NCBI GenBank assembly: GCA_937902315.1
Contig: CALGUG010000008.1
Location: 124,001 to 188,000, forward strand
Direction: 5' to 3'
DNA length: 64,000 bases
DNA from: an uncultured Chloroflexales bacterium
GTDB taxonomy: Bacteria > Chloroflexota > Chloroflexia > Chloroflexales > Chloroflexaceae
Part shown: positions 47,711 to 55,666 of the stretch, in pieces
Position numbering within the stretch: the first letter of the stretch is position 1
Layout: every line of letters begins with the position of its first letter
The notes under the pieces: generated by a model
The model's database searches: none
The model's input: the letters and a program-made list of their open reading frames with translations, nothing else
Told to the model about the DNA's origin: nothing
Position numbers and translations under genes: made by a program

Positions 47711-48685
47711 TTAATTTAAAATCGATTGAATAGTTGCGGTTGCAACGTTGCGCCCCGTTAGGAGGGCGACGACATGTTGCTTGGCTGTCAACTTGAGTTT
47801 GCCGCCCAGCAGGGCCGCGACACCCACTGCGCCGCTGCCTTCGACGATGATGTGGTGCTCGTGGATCAGGTAGCGCATAGCCTCTTTGATCTCTTCTTCC
47901 GAGACGAGCAGCATCTCGTCGAGCAGACGGCTGGCGATCGGTAGCGTGATGGTGTCGGGTTCGAGGCTGCCCGCCAAGCCGTCGGCTAGGGTCGGCAATT
48001 CGTCGACCGCAATGACACGGCCCGCCTTGAGCGAGTGTGTCATAACGGCGGCGCCTTCGGGCTGCACTCCAACGATACGGATGGCGGGATTGACGGCTTT
48101 TGCCCAGAGCAGAACACCAGCCAGCAAGCCGCCTCCCCCGACCGGAACCAAGATCAGATCGGTGCTGGGAAGCTGCTCGAGCACTTCCAGCGCGAGCGTG
48201 CCTTGACCTGCGATCACGGCGGGGTCGTTGTAGGGCGAGACAAAGCGGCGGCCTTCTTCGCGCGCCCTGCGCAGGGCCTCTAGTTCGGCTTCGTCGTAGC
48301 TGGGGCCGTGCTGAATGACGTTGACCGGATAGCGCTTGAGGGCGGCGACTTTGGCGGGCGAGGCGTTTTCGGGCAGAACGATGGTCGTATCGATATTGAG
48401 CATGCTGGCGGCATGGGCGATGCCGAGGGCGTGGTTGCCTGCCGAGCAGGTGACGATCTGGAGCGGCGTTGTCTGTTCGGCGCTGTAACGGCGCAGAGCG
48501 TTGCTGGCGCCGCGCAGCTTGAAGCTGCCCGTGGTCTGGCTGAATTCGTGCTTGAGAAAGATTTCGGCTCCGAGCTGGCTCGAAAGCGGAGCGCTGCGTT
48601 CCAGCGGGGTCCGCTCGATCAGGCCGCGAAGCTGTTGGGCGGCTGAGAGCACCGCCTGTGCTGTGAGATCGGGCGTCTGGGTCAT
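47711..48685 (-). CDS. Threonine/serine dehydratase (PLP-dependent)
   Basis: Deaminates threonine or serine to 2-oxobutyrate or pyruvate. 324 aa, without a C-terminal ACT domain, so of the catabolic/TdcB-SerRacemase size rather than biosynthetic IlvA. The PLP Lys is Lys56 in TGSFKLRGASNAL; phosphate loop LVPVGGGGLLAGV; CSAGNHALGIAHAA; the C-terminal EGSGAVGVAALL carries the Ser near the pyridine N. The ribosome site is weak. It runs parallel to the DMT exporter 200 bp upstream, possibly linked to amino-acid overflow (inference). Confidence 0.9.
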   Translation of the reverse strand: MTQTPDLTAQAVLSAAQQLRGLIERTPLERSAPLSSQLGAEIFLKHEFSQTTGSFKLRGASNALRRYSAEQTTPLQIVTCSAGNHALGIAHAASMLNIDTTIVLPENASPAKVAALKRYPVNVIQHGPSYDEAELEALRRAREEGRRFVSPYNDPAVIAGQGTLALEVLEQLPSTDLILVPVGGGGLLAGVLLWAKAVNPAIRIVGVQPEGAAVMTHSLKAGRVIAVDELPTLADGLAGSLEPDTITLPIASRLLDEMLLVSEEEIKEAMRYLIHEHHIIVEGSGAVGVAALLGGKLKLTAKQHVVALLTGRNVATATIQSILN

Positions 48686-48751
48686 GGCATACTCACGAAA
48701 CTAGGAAATTTTAGCTTGGTCTATTATACCAAGCACTTTTGAATGCTTCTG

Positions 48752-48871
48752 ATACCAAACCCTCTTGATTGCGTTCAATTTGGCCTTCGACAGAGTGGAG
48801 CTTAACCATCTCTTTCCCCGTTTTGTTTTTCTGCGTTACAAGAGCGTAAGTCTTTAAACCGAATTTGCCAT
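48752..48871 (-). mobile_element. Family B MITE-like element, copy 10
   Basis: ATACCAAACCCTCTTGATTG at one end, TTTAAACCGAATTTGCCAT at the other; interior GGCCTTCGACAGAGTGGAGC. It ends 24 bp before the DMT gene stop codon. Confidence 0.8.
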
Positions 48872-48894
48872 GAATCGTTTGAGCGGCGCTTGCA

Positions 48895-49842
48895 CTAAGA
48901 GGTGGCCGGACTGGTGCGGATACCCAAGCGCTCGAGCGGCAGAGTTGGCAAGAAAGCCGCCAAAAAGACCAAGGCCATGCCGATGACTTGGGGCCAGATC
49001 AAGCTCTCGTTCAGAAAGAACACTGCGATCAGGCTCGAGATCGGCGCTTCGATAATGACGAGCAAGCTGGCGATCGGGGCTGGGATATGGCGCAGCGACA
49101 GGGTGAAGAGCCCATAGCCGCCCAAGGTCGGCCCAAGCGCCAGAATCAGCAGCGAGATCCAAGGCAGTGCGCCTTCGCCGACCGCGAAGAGCGTCTGTGG
49201 GCCTTGCAGCACCAGCGTGAGCACCAACAGAACCAGCGAGCCGAAGAACATGGTCCACATCAGGCTGACCCACGGGCTGGTGCGCGAGACGACGCGCTGA
49301 CTGACCAACACGTAGCCTGCATGGGCCATGCCTGTACAGATTCCGACCAGAATGCCTTGCCACGAGGTTTGCAGCACGCTGGGATCGTAGGCGCGCACCA
49401 AGAGTACGCAGCCGATGAACGAGACGATCAGCGCCACGATCTGGCGTTTGCCGATACTTGCGCCGAAAAAGAGCCACGAGCCGATGGTGACGAAGGTGGG
49501 GTAGGTGTAGATCAGCACCACCGCGAGCGCCACGCCGTTGAGCATAATGCTGTAGACCCAGAGAGCGTGGTAGATACCGATGCTGATAGCACCCATGATG
49601 GCGAGGTTGCGCAGATCGAGGCGGCTGACTGCAATGGGCGAACGGCCATCGCTGCTGCGCTTGCCAAACAGCAAAAGGCAGCTGCCAAGAAAGATCGCGA
49701 TGAAGGCATCGCGCCAGAACGAAAGCGTGAGGGCGGGCGTTCCTAAGGTTTCGAGCTGGAATTTGATTCCAGGGCTGGTGGCGGCCCAAACGAGGGCGGC
49801 ACTCAAGCCGAGAGCGTAACCTGTCTGTCGAGAGGGCTGCAT
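48895..49842 (-). CDS. EamA/DMT-family transporter
   Basis: 315 aa with ten hydrophobic helices in two EamA repeats: GYALGLSAALVWAATSPGIK, WRDAFIAIFLGSCLLLFG, YSIMLNGVALAVVLIYTYPT in the first; VLVSQRVVSRTSPWVSLMWT, ISLLILALGPTLGGYGLFTL, IEAPISSLIAVFFLNESLIW in the second. The N-rich 'xLxE/PxxS' helix ends are typical. Members export amino acids or metabolites; the substrate is not predictable. SD AAGGAT six bases before ATG. Another frame on the same strand (48854-49789) is a shadow. Confidence 0.9.
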   Translation of the reverse strand: MQPSRQTGYALGLSAALVWAATSPGIKFQLETLGTPALTLSFWRDAFIAIFLGSCLLLFGKRSSDGRSPIAVSRLDLRNLAIMGAISIGIYHALWVYSIMLNGVALAVVLIYTYPTFVTIGSWLFFGASIGKRQIVALIVSFIGCVLLVRAYDPSVLQTSWQGILVGICTGMAHAGYVLVSQRVVSRTSPWVSLMWTMFFGSLVLLVLTLVLQGPQTLFAVGEGALPWISLLILALGPTLGGYGLFTLSLRHIPAPIASLLVIIEAPISSLIAVFFLNESLIWPQVIGMALVFLAAFLPTLPLERLGIRTSPATS

Positions 49843-50062
49843 GCTGATCCTTATTACAAAGATGGGCTAATACGATCCTGATCGCTTCCGAATGGCTCCA
49901 GAGCTGATCGGGTAAAGCTATTGTAGCGGTTTATTAGGAACGCTCTTTGAAGTTGTAGTGGGTTTGCATTTGTACCGGATTTGGTCGATCGTTATGAAAC
50001 GCTAGCACGTTCACTTAACCATTTCGTATCTTGTTGGCCTCCACTCGAACGAATCTCTTTTG

Positions 50063-50102
50063 TTGTGATAGATGTTGCAGCGAGGCGCAACATCTATCAC
50101 AA
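50063..50102. repeat. Family C hairpin, copy 9
   Basis: Perfect 16-bp stem TTGTGATAGATGTTGC / GCAACATCTATCACAA, loop AGCGAGGC. The stem differs from other copies at many positions, always compensated. Confidence 0.88.
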
Positions 50103-50149
50103 TGCTTTCGCCACATGTGCTTGTTTATTGCGAAGTCGGTTTGCATTGT

Positions 50150-50275
50150 TGGGATGTTGGGCGCTCGCTTCGCACAGACAGCTACGGATTCGTTTTGCTG
50201 GGCGGGATGTTGGTAGCCGTAGGCGGACGCGCTAAGGATCGAATGTATGTTAAAGACCTGGCCGCCTGAGCGTTG
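50150..50275 (+). repeat. Family A repeat, copy 12
   Basis: GCTGGGCGGGATGTTGGTAG, CCGTAGGCGGACGCGCTAAG, GACCTGGCCGCCTGAGCG. Confidence 0.88.
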
Positions 50276-50354
50276 AACTACACAAGTAGATGCGCTAGCA
50301 TAAGGCCTTGACGCAGGCGTTGGATATGAATTTGAAGTCTCGAAAGCGGCTTTG

Positions 50355-50621
50355 CTACGAGAAGATGAGCGCTAGAATATCGAGGATGATGATGGCTACA
50401 ATCGCGCCCGGAATAAGATTGAGCGGGTTACGCCAGTCCCAATGGATCTCGGTGTCGAGCGGCATATGAGGCATGCTTAGTTTGTCGTTGCCAAAGTGCT
50501 GATAGGGTTGTTTGGGCAGATTGCCGCCCGTGATCGCTTGGCTGTTAGCGCAACTCTCGAGCTGGCTTGTTCTCGCAGCGGACCACAGCGACCCGGATAA
50601 AGCCTTTCCAATAGTGCTCAT
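50355..50621 (-). CDS. Small hypothetical protein with C-terminal membrane helix
   Basis: 88 aa, unrecognised. Soluble polar N-terminal 60 residues (CANSQAITGGNLPKQPYQHF), then WRNPLNLIPGAIVAIIILDI and LALIFS, a single helix close to the C-terminus (tail-anchor layout). GGGGGA three bases ahead of ATG is a usable ribosome site. It lies 34 bp downstream of the MocR regulator on the same strand, so the two may be co-transcribed. Confidence 0.6.
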   Translation of the reverse strand: MSTIGKALSGSLWSAARTSQLESCANSQAITGGNLPKQPYQHFGNDKLSMPHMPLDTEIHWDWRNPLNLIPGAIVAIIILDILALIFS

Positions 50622-50655
50622 TGTGTCCCCCTATGGCATCCTTTAGTTGAACTGT

Positions 50656-52137
50656 CTAAACGATCGGTAGACAATCGTTCGAAGCCGGGATGGATATATT
50701 GCGCCGATGGCTGCGTTCGCGCAGCAGTTCGCCCAAGATCGCGACCGCATTGTTGATATTGCTCGGCGAAGGGGTGCTGAACGAAAGCCGTAGCTCAGAA
50801 CGATTCGATGGTGTTGCGCAGAAGACCTCGCCCGGTGCGAAGGCGATGCCGCGTTCGATGGCGGCGAGGTAGACCTCGGTGACCGAGATCGAGTTTGGCA
50901 ACGTTACCCAACAGGCGAAGCCGCCTTTGGGGCGCGTCCAGAAGACGCCAGCCGGGAAGTGCTGCTCCATAGCGCGCAAGAGTGTGTCGCGGCGCTCACG
51001 ATAGCGCGGCAGCACGCGACGGATATGGGCGGTGTGCCAGCCGTGGCTGATAAAATTCGCTAGCGCACGCTGCACAAAGAGCGGCGAGCAGAGATCTTGG
51101 GCTTGGCGCACGGTGACCGCTTGGCGCAAAAAGCTTGGCGGCGCGACCATATATCCCACGCGTAGGCCGGGCATAAGGCTCTTGGAAAAACCGCCCAAGT
51201 GGATCACTTTGCCCGTGAAGTCTTCAGCCTTGAGCGATGGTGGCGGGCTGCCTTCGAGGCTGAGCCGCCCGTAGATATCGTCTTCAACGATGGTTAGGTT
51301 GTGGCGTTGGGCGATCTCTAAGACGGCATGGCGTCGTTGCGGGCTGAGACAGACGCCGGTCGGGTTGTGAAAGTTCGGAATGGTATAGAGAAAGGCCGGC
51401 TTGTGCTGAATGATTGCATGCTCAAGCGCATCGGGCAGCAGGCCTTCTTCGTCGAGCGGAAGGCCGATCGGTTTGTAGCCTTGGGTGATCAGTGTGTTGA
51501 TCATGCCGAGATAGGTCGGCTGTTCAACTAAGACGGTGTCGCCCGGGCAGGCCAAGACGTTTGCAGCGATGCTGAGCGCTTGAGTGACGCCGTTGGTGAT
51601 CATAATCTCGTCGGGACCGACGGTGAAGCCGCGGTCGTGGAGGTGGTAGGCCAGCACCGCGCGCAGTTCGCTATCGCCCTGCCCAGTCGCGTAGCTCATC
51701 ACAGAGGCGCCATACAGCGTGAGCGTCTCGTCGAGTGCACGCTGCCATTCACGCATCGGATACCATTCGGGCGCCGGGTCGCTCATCGCCAAGGTGCAGA
51801 GCCCTGGGATATGGGCCATACGCAAAATATCGTGCAGCACCCCGCGCGGTGTAACTTCGTGATCGAGCTGCGATAAGGGCGGCATGCGCAGGGCGTGATC
51901 GAGTTCGGCCACAAAGGTGCCGCGCCCTACGGTTGCTTCGACCCAGCCTCCAGAGGCGAGTTCGGCATAGGCGCTATGGACAGTGAGGCGTGTAATGCCC
52001 AACTGCTCGGCGAGCTGTCGTACAGTGGGTAGGCGCATGCCGGGTGGGAAGGAGCCGTTGCGAATCCGCTGCTGTATGATGCTTGCGAGTTGTTGGTAGA
52101 GTGGCTGAGCACTCGATCGATCTAATTCGATCTGCAT
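50656..52137 (-). CDS. MocR-type GntR-family regulator with aminotransferase domain
   Basis: 493 aa. The winged-helix GntR domain (about 1-75) has LYQQLASIIQQRIRNGSFPP, MRLPTVRQLAEQLGITRLTV and GWVEATVGRGTFVAE. The fold-type I aminotransferase-like domain has YATGQGDSELRAVLAYHLHD, VLVEQPTYLGMINTLI, YTIPNFHNPTGVCLSP, VEDDIYG and PLP Lys in LGGFSKSLMPGLRVGYM. MocR proteins sense PLP or amino acids. The upstream region carries four GGACAATT octamers that are good operator candidates. Divergent from nothing nearby, with a 660-bp repeat-rich region upstream. Confidence 0.92.
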   Translation of the reverse strand: MQIELDRSSAQPLYQQLASIIQQRIRNGSFPPGMRLPTVRQLAEQLGITRLTVHSAYAELASGGWVEATVGRGTFVAELDHALRMPPLSQLDHEVTPRGVLHDILRMAHIPGLCTLAMSDPAPEWYPMREWQRALDETLTLYGASVMSYATGQGDSELRAVLAYHLHDRGFTVGPDEIMITNGVTQALSIAANVLACPGDTVLVEQPTYLGMINTLITQGYKPIGLPLDEEGLLPDALEHAIIQHKPAFLYTIPNFHNPTGVCLSPQRRHAVLEIAQRHNLTIVEDDIYGRLSLEGSPPPSLKAEDFTGKVIHLGGFSKSLMPGLRVGYMVAPPSFLRQAVTVRQAQDLCSPLFVQRALANFISHGWHTAHIRRVLPRYRERRDTLLRAMEQHFPAGVFWTRPKGGFACWVTLPNSISVTEVYLAAIERGIAFAPGEVFCATPSNRSELRLSFSTPSPSNINNAVAILGELLRERSHRRNISIPASNDCLPIV

Positions 52138-52237
52138 AATTGTCTCACTTTATTCCAAACAATTCTCCAATGCGAGTAGTTTACTAGGACAATTACGTTT
52201 GTGTAGATACAATTGTCCCTCTGTTGTTAGGACAATT
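52138..52237. promoter_or_regulatory. Cluster of GGACAATT octamers upstream of the MocR gene
   Basis: AATTGTCT at 52138-52145, GGACAATT at 52187-52194, AATTGTCC at 52211-52218 and GGACAATT at 52230-52237. Four sites in 100 bp in both orientations, directly upstream of a GntR-type gene. Confidence 0.6.
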
Positions 52238-52297
52238 GGTATCATCGCTAAGCTGTAATTGCTTGGCACATTGGAACCCGCTTGGACTGTTCAGCAC

Positions 52298-52372
52298 TTT
52301 GGCGGCGAGGTCTCTTCCTTCCATTCGGACCCTAGCGCGTCCGCCTTCGGCTATCAAATGGGCTAGTCAGCC
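52298..52372 (-). repeat. Family A repeat, copy 13
   Basis: TTTGGCGGCGAGGTCTCTTC, CCTAGCGCGTCCGCCTTCGG, CTATCAAATGGGCTAG, matching copy 8 in the distal part. Confidence 0.85.
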
Positions 52373-52385
52373 CTCCTCCCCAGCC

Positions 52386-52485
52386 CTTCTCCTGCATTGC
52401 GGGAGCTATGCATTAGCCAAAAGTCGTGTCGGCAGCAACAGGCGATCGTTCGCATAGCATCGCGGGAGTATCCTTGAGAGCACAG
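52386..52485 (+). repeat. Family D repeat, copy 2
   Basis: GCGGGAGCTATGCATTAGCC, AAAAGTCGTGTCGGCAGC, GGCGATCGTTCGCATAGC, TCGCGGGAGTATCCTTGAGA; nearly identical to 28649-28755. Confidence 0.85.
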
Positions 52486-52494
52486 AACTCAGTA

Positions 52495-52560
52495 CAACAA
52501 AAAGAGTCACGTTTTGCTCTGCCGAAGGCCAAAGAGAACCTAATCAACCGGATTTGGTAT
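52495..52560 (+). repeat. Family B right half, copy 11
   Basis: AGAGTCACGTTTTGCTCTGC, CGAAGGCCAAAGAGAACC, TAATCAACCGGATTTGGTAT. The left half is absent, D2 lying in its place. Confidence 0.8.
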
Positions 52561-52801
52561 AATATGTTGGCTAGTTTGGGGTTTCTTGATATTGGAATCG
52601 GGGCGATTGTTTATCCTTCAGACCTAACAATGGCAAGATTATCAATATTGTTGCTAGATCTGTCATTGGTTTTGCTGTGATCACATTTCTTTCTGCTTTG
52701 GCAATCAACAGATAGCTGCAAATACGATGCGCTGAAAGAGGCTATAAAAAACTGGTGAGCCAGCAGCAGGCCCACCAGTCTGATGCTTGCTCTAGCCTGC
52801 C

Positions 52802-53167
52802 TTAAACCCAAACATCGTTGGCGGCAGTCAGTTCGCCGCCTGCATCGCCAGTATTAACCACGCCGCGTGGCTCTAGCAGCAGCACCCAAGCCTCTTGCTC
52901 GGCGTAGGGTTTGTGCTCGACACCTTTGGGCACGACAAACAGCTCGCCCGGCCCTAACTCGACCGCGCTATCTGCAAGGTCGATTCGCAGTTGGCCTTTT
53001 ACCACCAAGAAGGCCTCATCGGTATCGGCGTGCGAGTGCCAGACAAAATCCCCCTGTACTTTCACAACCTTAAACTGATAATCGTTCAGTTCGGCGATCA
53101 CTCGTGGCTGCCAATGCTCGCTAAAGAGATCAAACTTCTGCTGAATATTGATCGCTTGCCTATTCAT
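52802..53167 (-). CDS. Cupin-domain protein
   Basis: 121 aa single-domain cupin. Metal-binding motif 1 HSHADTDEAFLVVKGQLRID (two His and a Glu) and motif 2 LGPGELFVVPKGVEHKPYAE. Length and the EHWQPRVIAELNDYQFKVVK opening fit small mannose-6-phosphate-isomerase-like cupins of unknown substrate. SD AAGGAAC seven bases before ATG. Monocistronic, facing the broken gene at 53333. Confidence 0.9.
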   Translation of the reverse strand: MNRQAINIQQKFDLFSEHWQPRVIAELNDYQFKVVKVQGDFVWHSHADTDEAFLVVKGQLRIDLADSAVELGPGELFVVPKGVEHKPYAEQEAWVLLLEPRGVVNTGDAGGELTAANDVWV

Positions 53168-53332
53168 TAGGTGTTCCTTTATGTCGCATATAAGGCATAA
53201 AGGAAGTATAACAAGCTCTAAATGCTGAAATATACCTACTAGAGGCTGATATCTTGTGTTTATGTACTAACATACTGATCTTCGAGCGTTGAGTATCAAT
53301 GTTGATAAACCTGATGTTTAGGAGCTAACTAT

Positions 53333-53580
53333 ATACTTGTAACACTTTTTGGCTTGCTATCGCTGATCGTCTATGTCGTTTTGATCTTCTTCACCTTGCG
53401 TAGCTCAGCAGACACTGTTTGGGAGCAGCTTGAAGCGAGCTATAGGCGCCGTGGTTTGCTCAACAAACGCTCAATGATTGGGAAAAGATTCATAGGCAAA
53501 AGCAGATCGCTCAAGTGATCGCGATCACGCTTGGATATATTGTGGCGATTATTTGGAGCTTGCGCATTTTGAATCGCTAG
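53333..53580 (+). pseudogene. Frameshifted small two-helix membrane protein
   Basis: The first frame reads ILVTLFGLLSLIVYVVLIFF then TLRSSADTVWEQLEASYRRR before going out of frame. Another frame continues AQQTLNDWEKIHRQKQIAQV then IAITLGYIVAIIWSLRILNR-stop. Joined, they give a hydrophobic helix, a charged helical middle and a second helix of about 80 residues. AGGAGC lies eight bases upstream of an ATA codon where a start is expected. Both a lost start and a shift of frame near 53450 point to decay, but a sequencing error is possible. Confidence 0.5.
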
Positions 53581-53988
53581 CGTTTAATGGCTCCAATTTT
53601 GCTCAAAAGGATCCAATTTCCCTAAGAAGGGTCGATATCGGCGTTTTATAAGCTTTTAGCGCTTGTAGATCGATATAACTCTCTATTCAGATGAAAATGC
53701 CTAGTTATTGTTGATAGAATCGCAAAAGAAGTAAGCATCTAGCTTACTTCTTTTATCTATCTAGGTTGCTCTCATATGCTAGAAAAGCTTGCCATTACAT
53801 GCAGAATAGCGTTCGCCAACGTTATTTATGAGAGTAATTATTTTCAAATAGAGCGGATTCGCAAACTAATTTTAGCGAATTTGTGGAAGTATTTGATAAA
53901 ATGAAATATACCGTTCCTATGCGGCATATTCGTTTCTCTCGGCTAAGAAAACCTTCTAATAATTGCTTCAAAGTGGCTTCTTGTTTTC

Positions 53989-54017
53989 TTGTAGACTTGC
54001 CCAAGACATAGTACAAT
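53989..54017 (+). promoter_or_regulatory. Promoter of the first glutamate dehydrogenase gene
   Basis: TTGTAG, 17-base spacer, TACAAT, about 108 bp upstream of the start. The same TACAAT with identical spacing to a palindrome occurs before the second gene. Confidence 0.65.
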
Positions 54018-54025
54018 TGCGGTTG

Positions 54026-54040
54026 CACGGGCGGCCCGTG
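54026..54040. promoter_or_regulatory. Palindrome at the predicted start of transcription, gdh copy 1
   Basis: CACGGGC-G-GCCCGTG, 15 bases, beginning nine bases after the -10 hexamer ends. Candidate operator or 5' mRNA hairpin. Confidence 0.55.
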
Positions 54041-54124
54041 TGGGGTCGATGTTGACCAAATGGTATAGAGGGTACCGATTCTTTCTCAAAGACGAGGAGG
54101 GTTTAACACAAGTGGTATGGAACA

Positions 54125-55369
54125 GTGGTAGAGAATCCCTTTTTAAACGCGCAGCGCCAATTTGATATCGCTGCCGACCTGCTCGATCTCGACATCGGAC
54201 TCCGACGAATTCTGCGAGTTCCCCAGCGTGAATTGAGTGTGTCCTTCCCAGTCAAGATGGACGATGGTAGTATCCAAGTTTTCCACGGGTATCGCGTACA
54301 ACACAATATCATCCGTGGCCCGGCCAAAGGTGGTATCCGCTTCCACCCCGCAGTCGACCTCGATGAGGTGCGCGCACTCGCAATGTGGATGACTTGGAAG
54401 TGCGCCGCTGTGAATCTGCCATATGGCGGTGCTAAAGGCGGTGTTGTTGTTGATCCTAAGACCCTTTCGCAAGGTGAGCTTGAGCGATTGACCCGCCGAT
54501 ATGCCATCGAGATCAGTCCGATTATCGGCCCAGAGAAAGATATCCCCGCGCCTGATGTAAACACCAATCCTCAAGTAATGGCCTGGATCATGGATACGAT
54601 TTCGATGCAGCGCGGCTACACCGTGCCTGCCGTAATCACCGGTAAACCGGTCAACGTTGGTGGTTCGCATGGGCGCACCGAGGCGACCGCGCGTGGTCTG
54701 CTCTTCACGCTGCGAGCGGCTGCCGACTATCTGAAGCTCTCTTTGGCTCAGTCGAAGGCTGTGATCCAAGGTTTCGGAAATGTTGGTGCGATCTCGGCCA
54801 AGTTGCTGTATGACTTGGGCGTGAAGGTGATCGCTGTCAGCGATTCGCGCGCGGCGATCGTCAGCCAGAGCGGTCTGGATATTCCGGCAGTTCTGGAGTA
54901 TAAAGCGAAGCATGGCACGCTCGAAGGTTATCCCGAGGCGGACCCGATCAGCAACGCCGAACTGCTCGAATTGCCCTGTGATATCCTTATTCCGGCTGCG
55001 CTGGAAAATCAGATCACTGCGGCTAATGCCGATAAGATCAAGGCTCGTTTGATTGCTGAAGGTGCGAACGGCCCGATTACCCCCGATGCCGACCTTATTC
55101 TGTTCGATAAGGGCATTATGGTGCTGCCCGATATTCTCGCCAACGCTGGTGGCGTGACGGTCAGCTACTTCGAGTGGGTTCAGGGTCTGCAGCAGCTCTT
55201 CTGGACCGAGCGTGAAGTGAACGCTCGTTTGGAAGGAGTGATGATCACCGCCTTCCAAGAAGCGCTGAAGATCGCACTCGAACGTAAGGTTTCGATGCGA
55301 ACCGCTACCTATCTTGTTGCAGTCGATCGAGTTGCACAGGCCACATTGACACGCGGTATTTACCCCTAG
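54125..55369 (+). CDS. gdhA: Glu/Leu/Phe/Val dehydrogenase (glutamate dehydrogenase), copy 1
   Basis: NAD(P)-dependent oxidative deamination of glutamate or reverse ammonium assimilation, 414 aa. Catalytic region: GPAKGGIRFHPAVDLDEVRA, NLPYGGAKGGVVVDP (active-site Lys) and GPEKDIPAPDVNTNPQVMAW. Nucleotide domain: VITGKPVNVGGSHGRTEATA and KAVIQGFGNVGAISAKLLYD. The start appears to be GTG 54125, lacking a close ribosome site. The GAGGAGGG at 54094-54101 sits instead ahead of an ATG at 54117 whose frame stops after four codons; losing two bases would join them (MEQVENPF). Tandem paralogue of 55805-57058, very similar along the full length. Confidence 0.93.
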   Translation: MVENPFLNAQRQFDIAADLLDLDIGLRRILRVPQRELSVSFPVKMDDGSIQVFHGYRVQHNIIRGPAKGGIRFHPAVDLDEVRALAMWMTWKCAAVNLPYGGAKGGVVVDPKTLSQGELERLTRRYAIEISPIIGPEKDIPAPDVNTNPQVMAWIMDTISMQRGYTVPAVITGKPVNVGGSHGRTEATARGLLFTLRAAADYLKLSLAQSKAVIQGFGNVGAISAKLLYDLGVKVIAVSDSRAAIVSQSGLDIPAVLEYKAKHGTLEGYPEADPISNAELLELPCDILIPAALENQITAANADKIKARLIAEGANGPITPDADLILFDKGIMVLPDILANAGGVTVSYFEWVQGLQQLFWTEREVNARLEGVMITAFQEALKIALERKVSMRTATYLVAVDRVAQATLTRGIYP

Positions 55370-55394
55370 GGTCACATCACCCAAAAAGAGATCG

Positions 55395-55417
55395 ATTTTC
55401 GTACTATCGCTACGAAA
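55395..55417. repeat. Short hairpin after gdh copy 1
   Basis: TTTTCGTA / TACGAAAA with a CTATCGC loop, 8-bp stem, 25 bp after the stop; recalls the TTTCG/CGAAA tips of family C. Confidence 0.5.
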
Positions 55418-55429
55418 AAGTCGTGTAGA

Positions 55430-55476
55430 AAATCCTTTAAGCCATTAAACCACACTAATGGCTTAAAGGATTTTTA
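55430..55476 (+). terminator. Terminator of gdh copy 1
   Basis: AAATCCTTTAAGCCATTA / TAATGGCTTAAAGGATTT, perfect 18-bp stem, loop AACCACAC, followed by TTATTG. Very strong. Confidence 0.9.
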
Positions 55477-55628
55477 TTGTGGAGAATTTTTATTTGGTAT
55501 TATACCTAATTTTATTACCCTAGTTCTGAACTATAGAGAGGCACTTTAGACTTTATTCTGAGCAAAAAAATAAACAATATCCTGATATGTTCGGGAAATG
55601 ATAAAAATGTTAATCTTAAAACGTTTAT

Positions 55629-55658
55629 TTGTCAGCAAAAGAGAACATGTAGTACAAT
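55629..55658 (+). promoter_or_regulatory. Promoter of the second glutamate dehydrogenase gene
   Basis: TTGTCA, 18-base spacer, TACAAT, about 147 bp upstream of the ATG. The gap 55370-55804 otherwise holds terminator, operator and AT-rich spacer only. Confidence 0.7.
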
Positions 55659-55666
55659 GAAGTGAA

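Larger units (their letters stand above)
49843..50354. other. Intergenic gap with diverged B, hairpin C9 and repeat A12
   Basis: A poorly conserved B-like stretch (about 49976-50135) surrounds hairpin C9, then A12 in forward orientation. No gene. Confidence 0.65.
52238..52801. other. Intergenic gap: repeats A13, D2, B11
   Basis: After the octamer cluster come reverse A13, D2 and the right half of a B element. 52561-52801 upstream of the cupin 3' end shows no feature apart from a T-rich stretch. Confidence 0.65.
53168..54111. other. Intergenic gap with a broken small membrane gene and the first gdh promoter
   Basis: About 950 bp before the first glutamate dehydrogenase. It contains a pseudogene (53333-53580), an AT-rich stretch without features and, at the end, the promoter and palindrome listed below. 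Confidence 0.6.

Noticed and set aside
48854..49789. Second frame on the minus strand within the DMT transporter gene
   Set aside because: Arg/His-rich composition and no membrane helices; the overlapping frame has ten helices and a good ribosome site.
54143..55384. Open frame of 413 codons antisense to gdh copy 1
   Set aside because: Exact shadow of the dehydrogenase gene; low-complexity composition, no ribosome site, and the sense frame is a textbook Glu/Leu/Phe/Val dehydrogenase.
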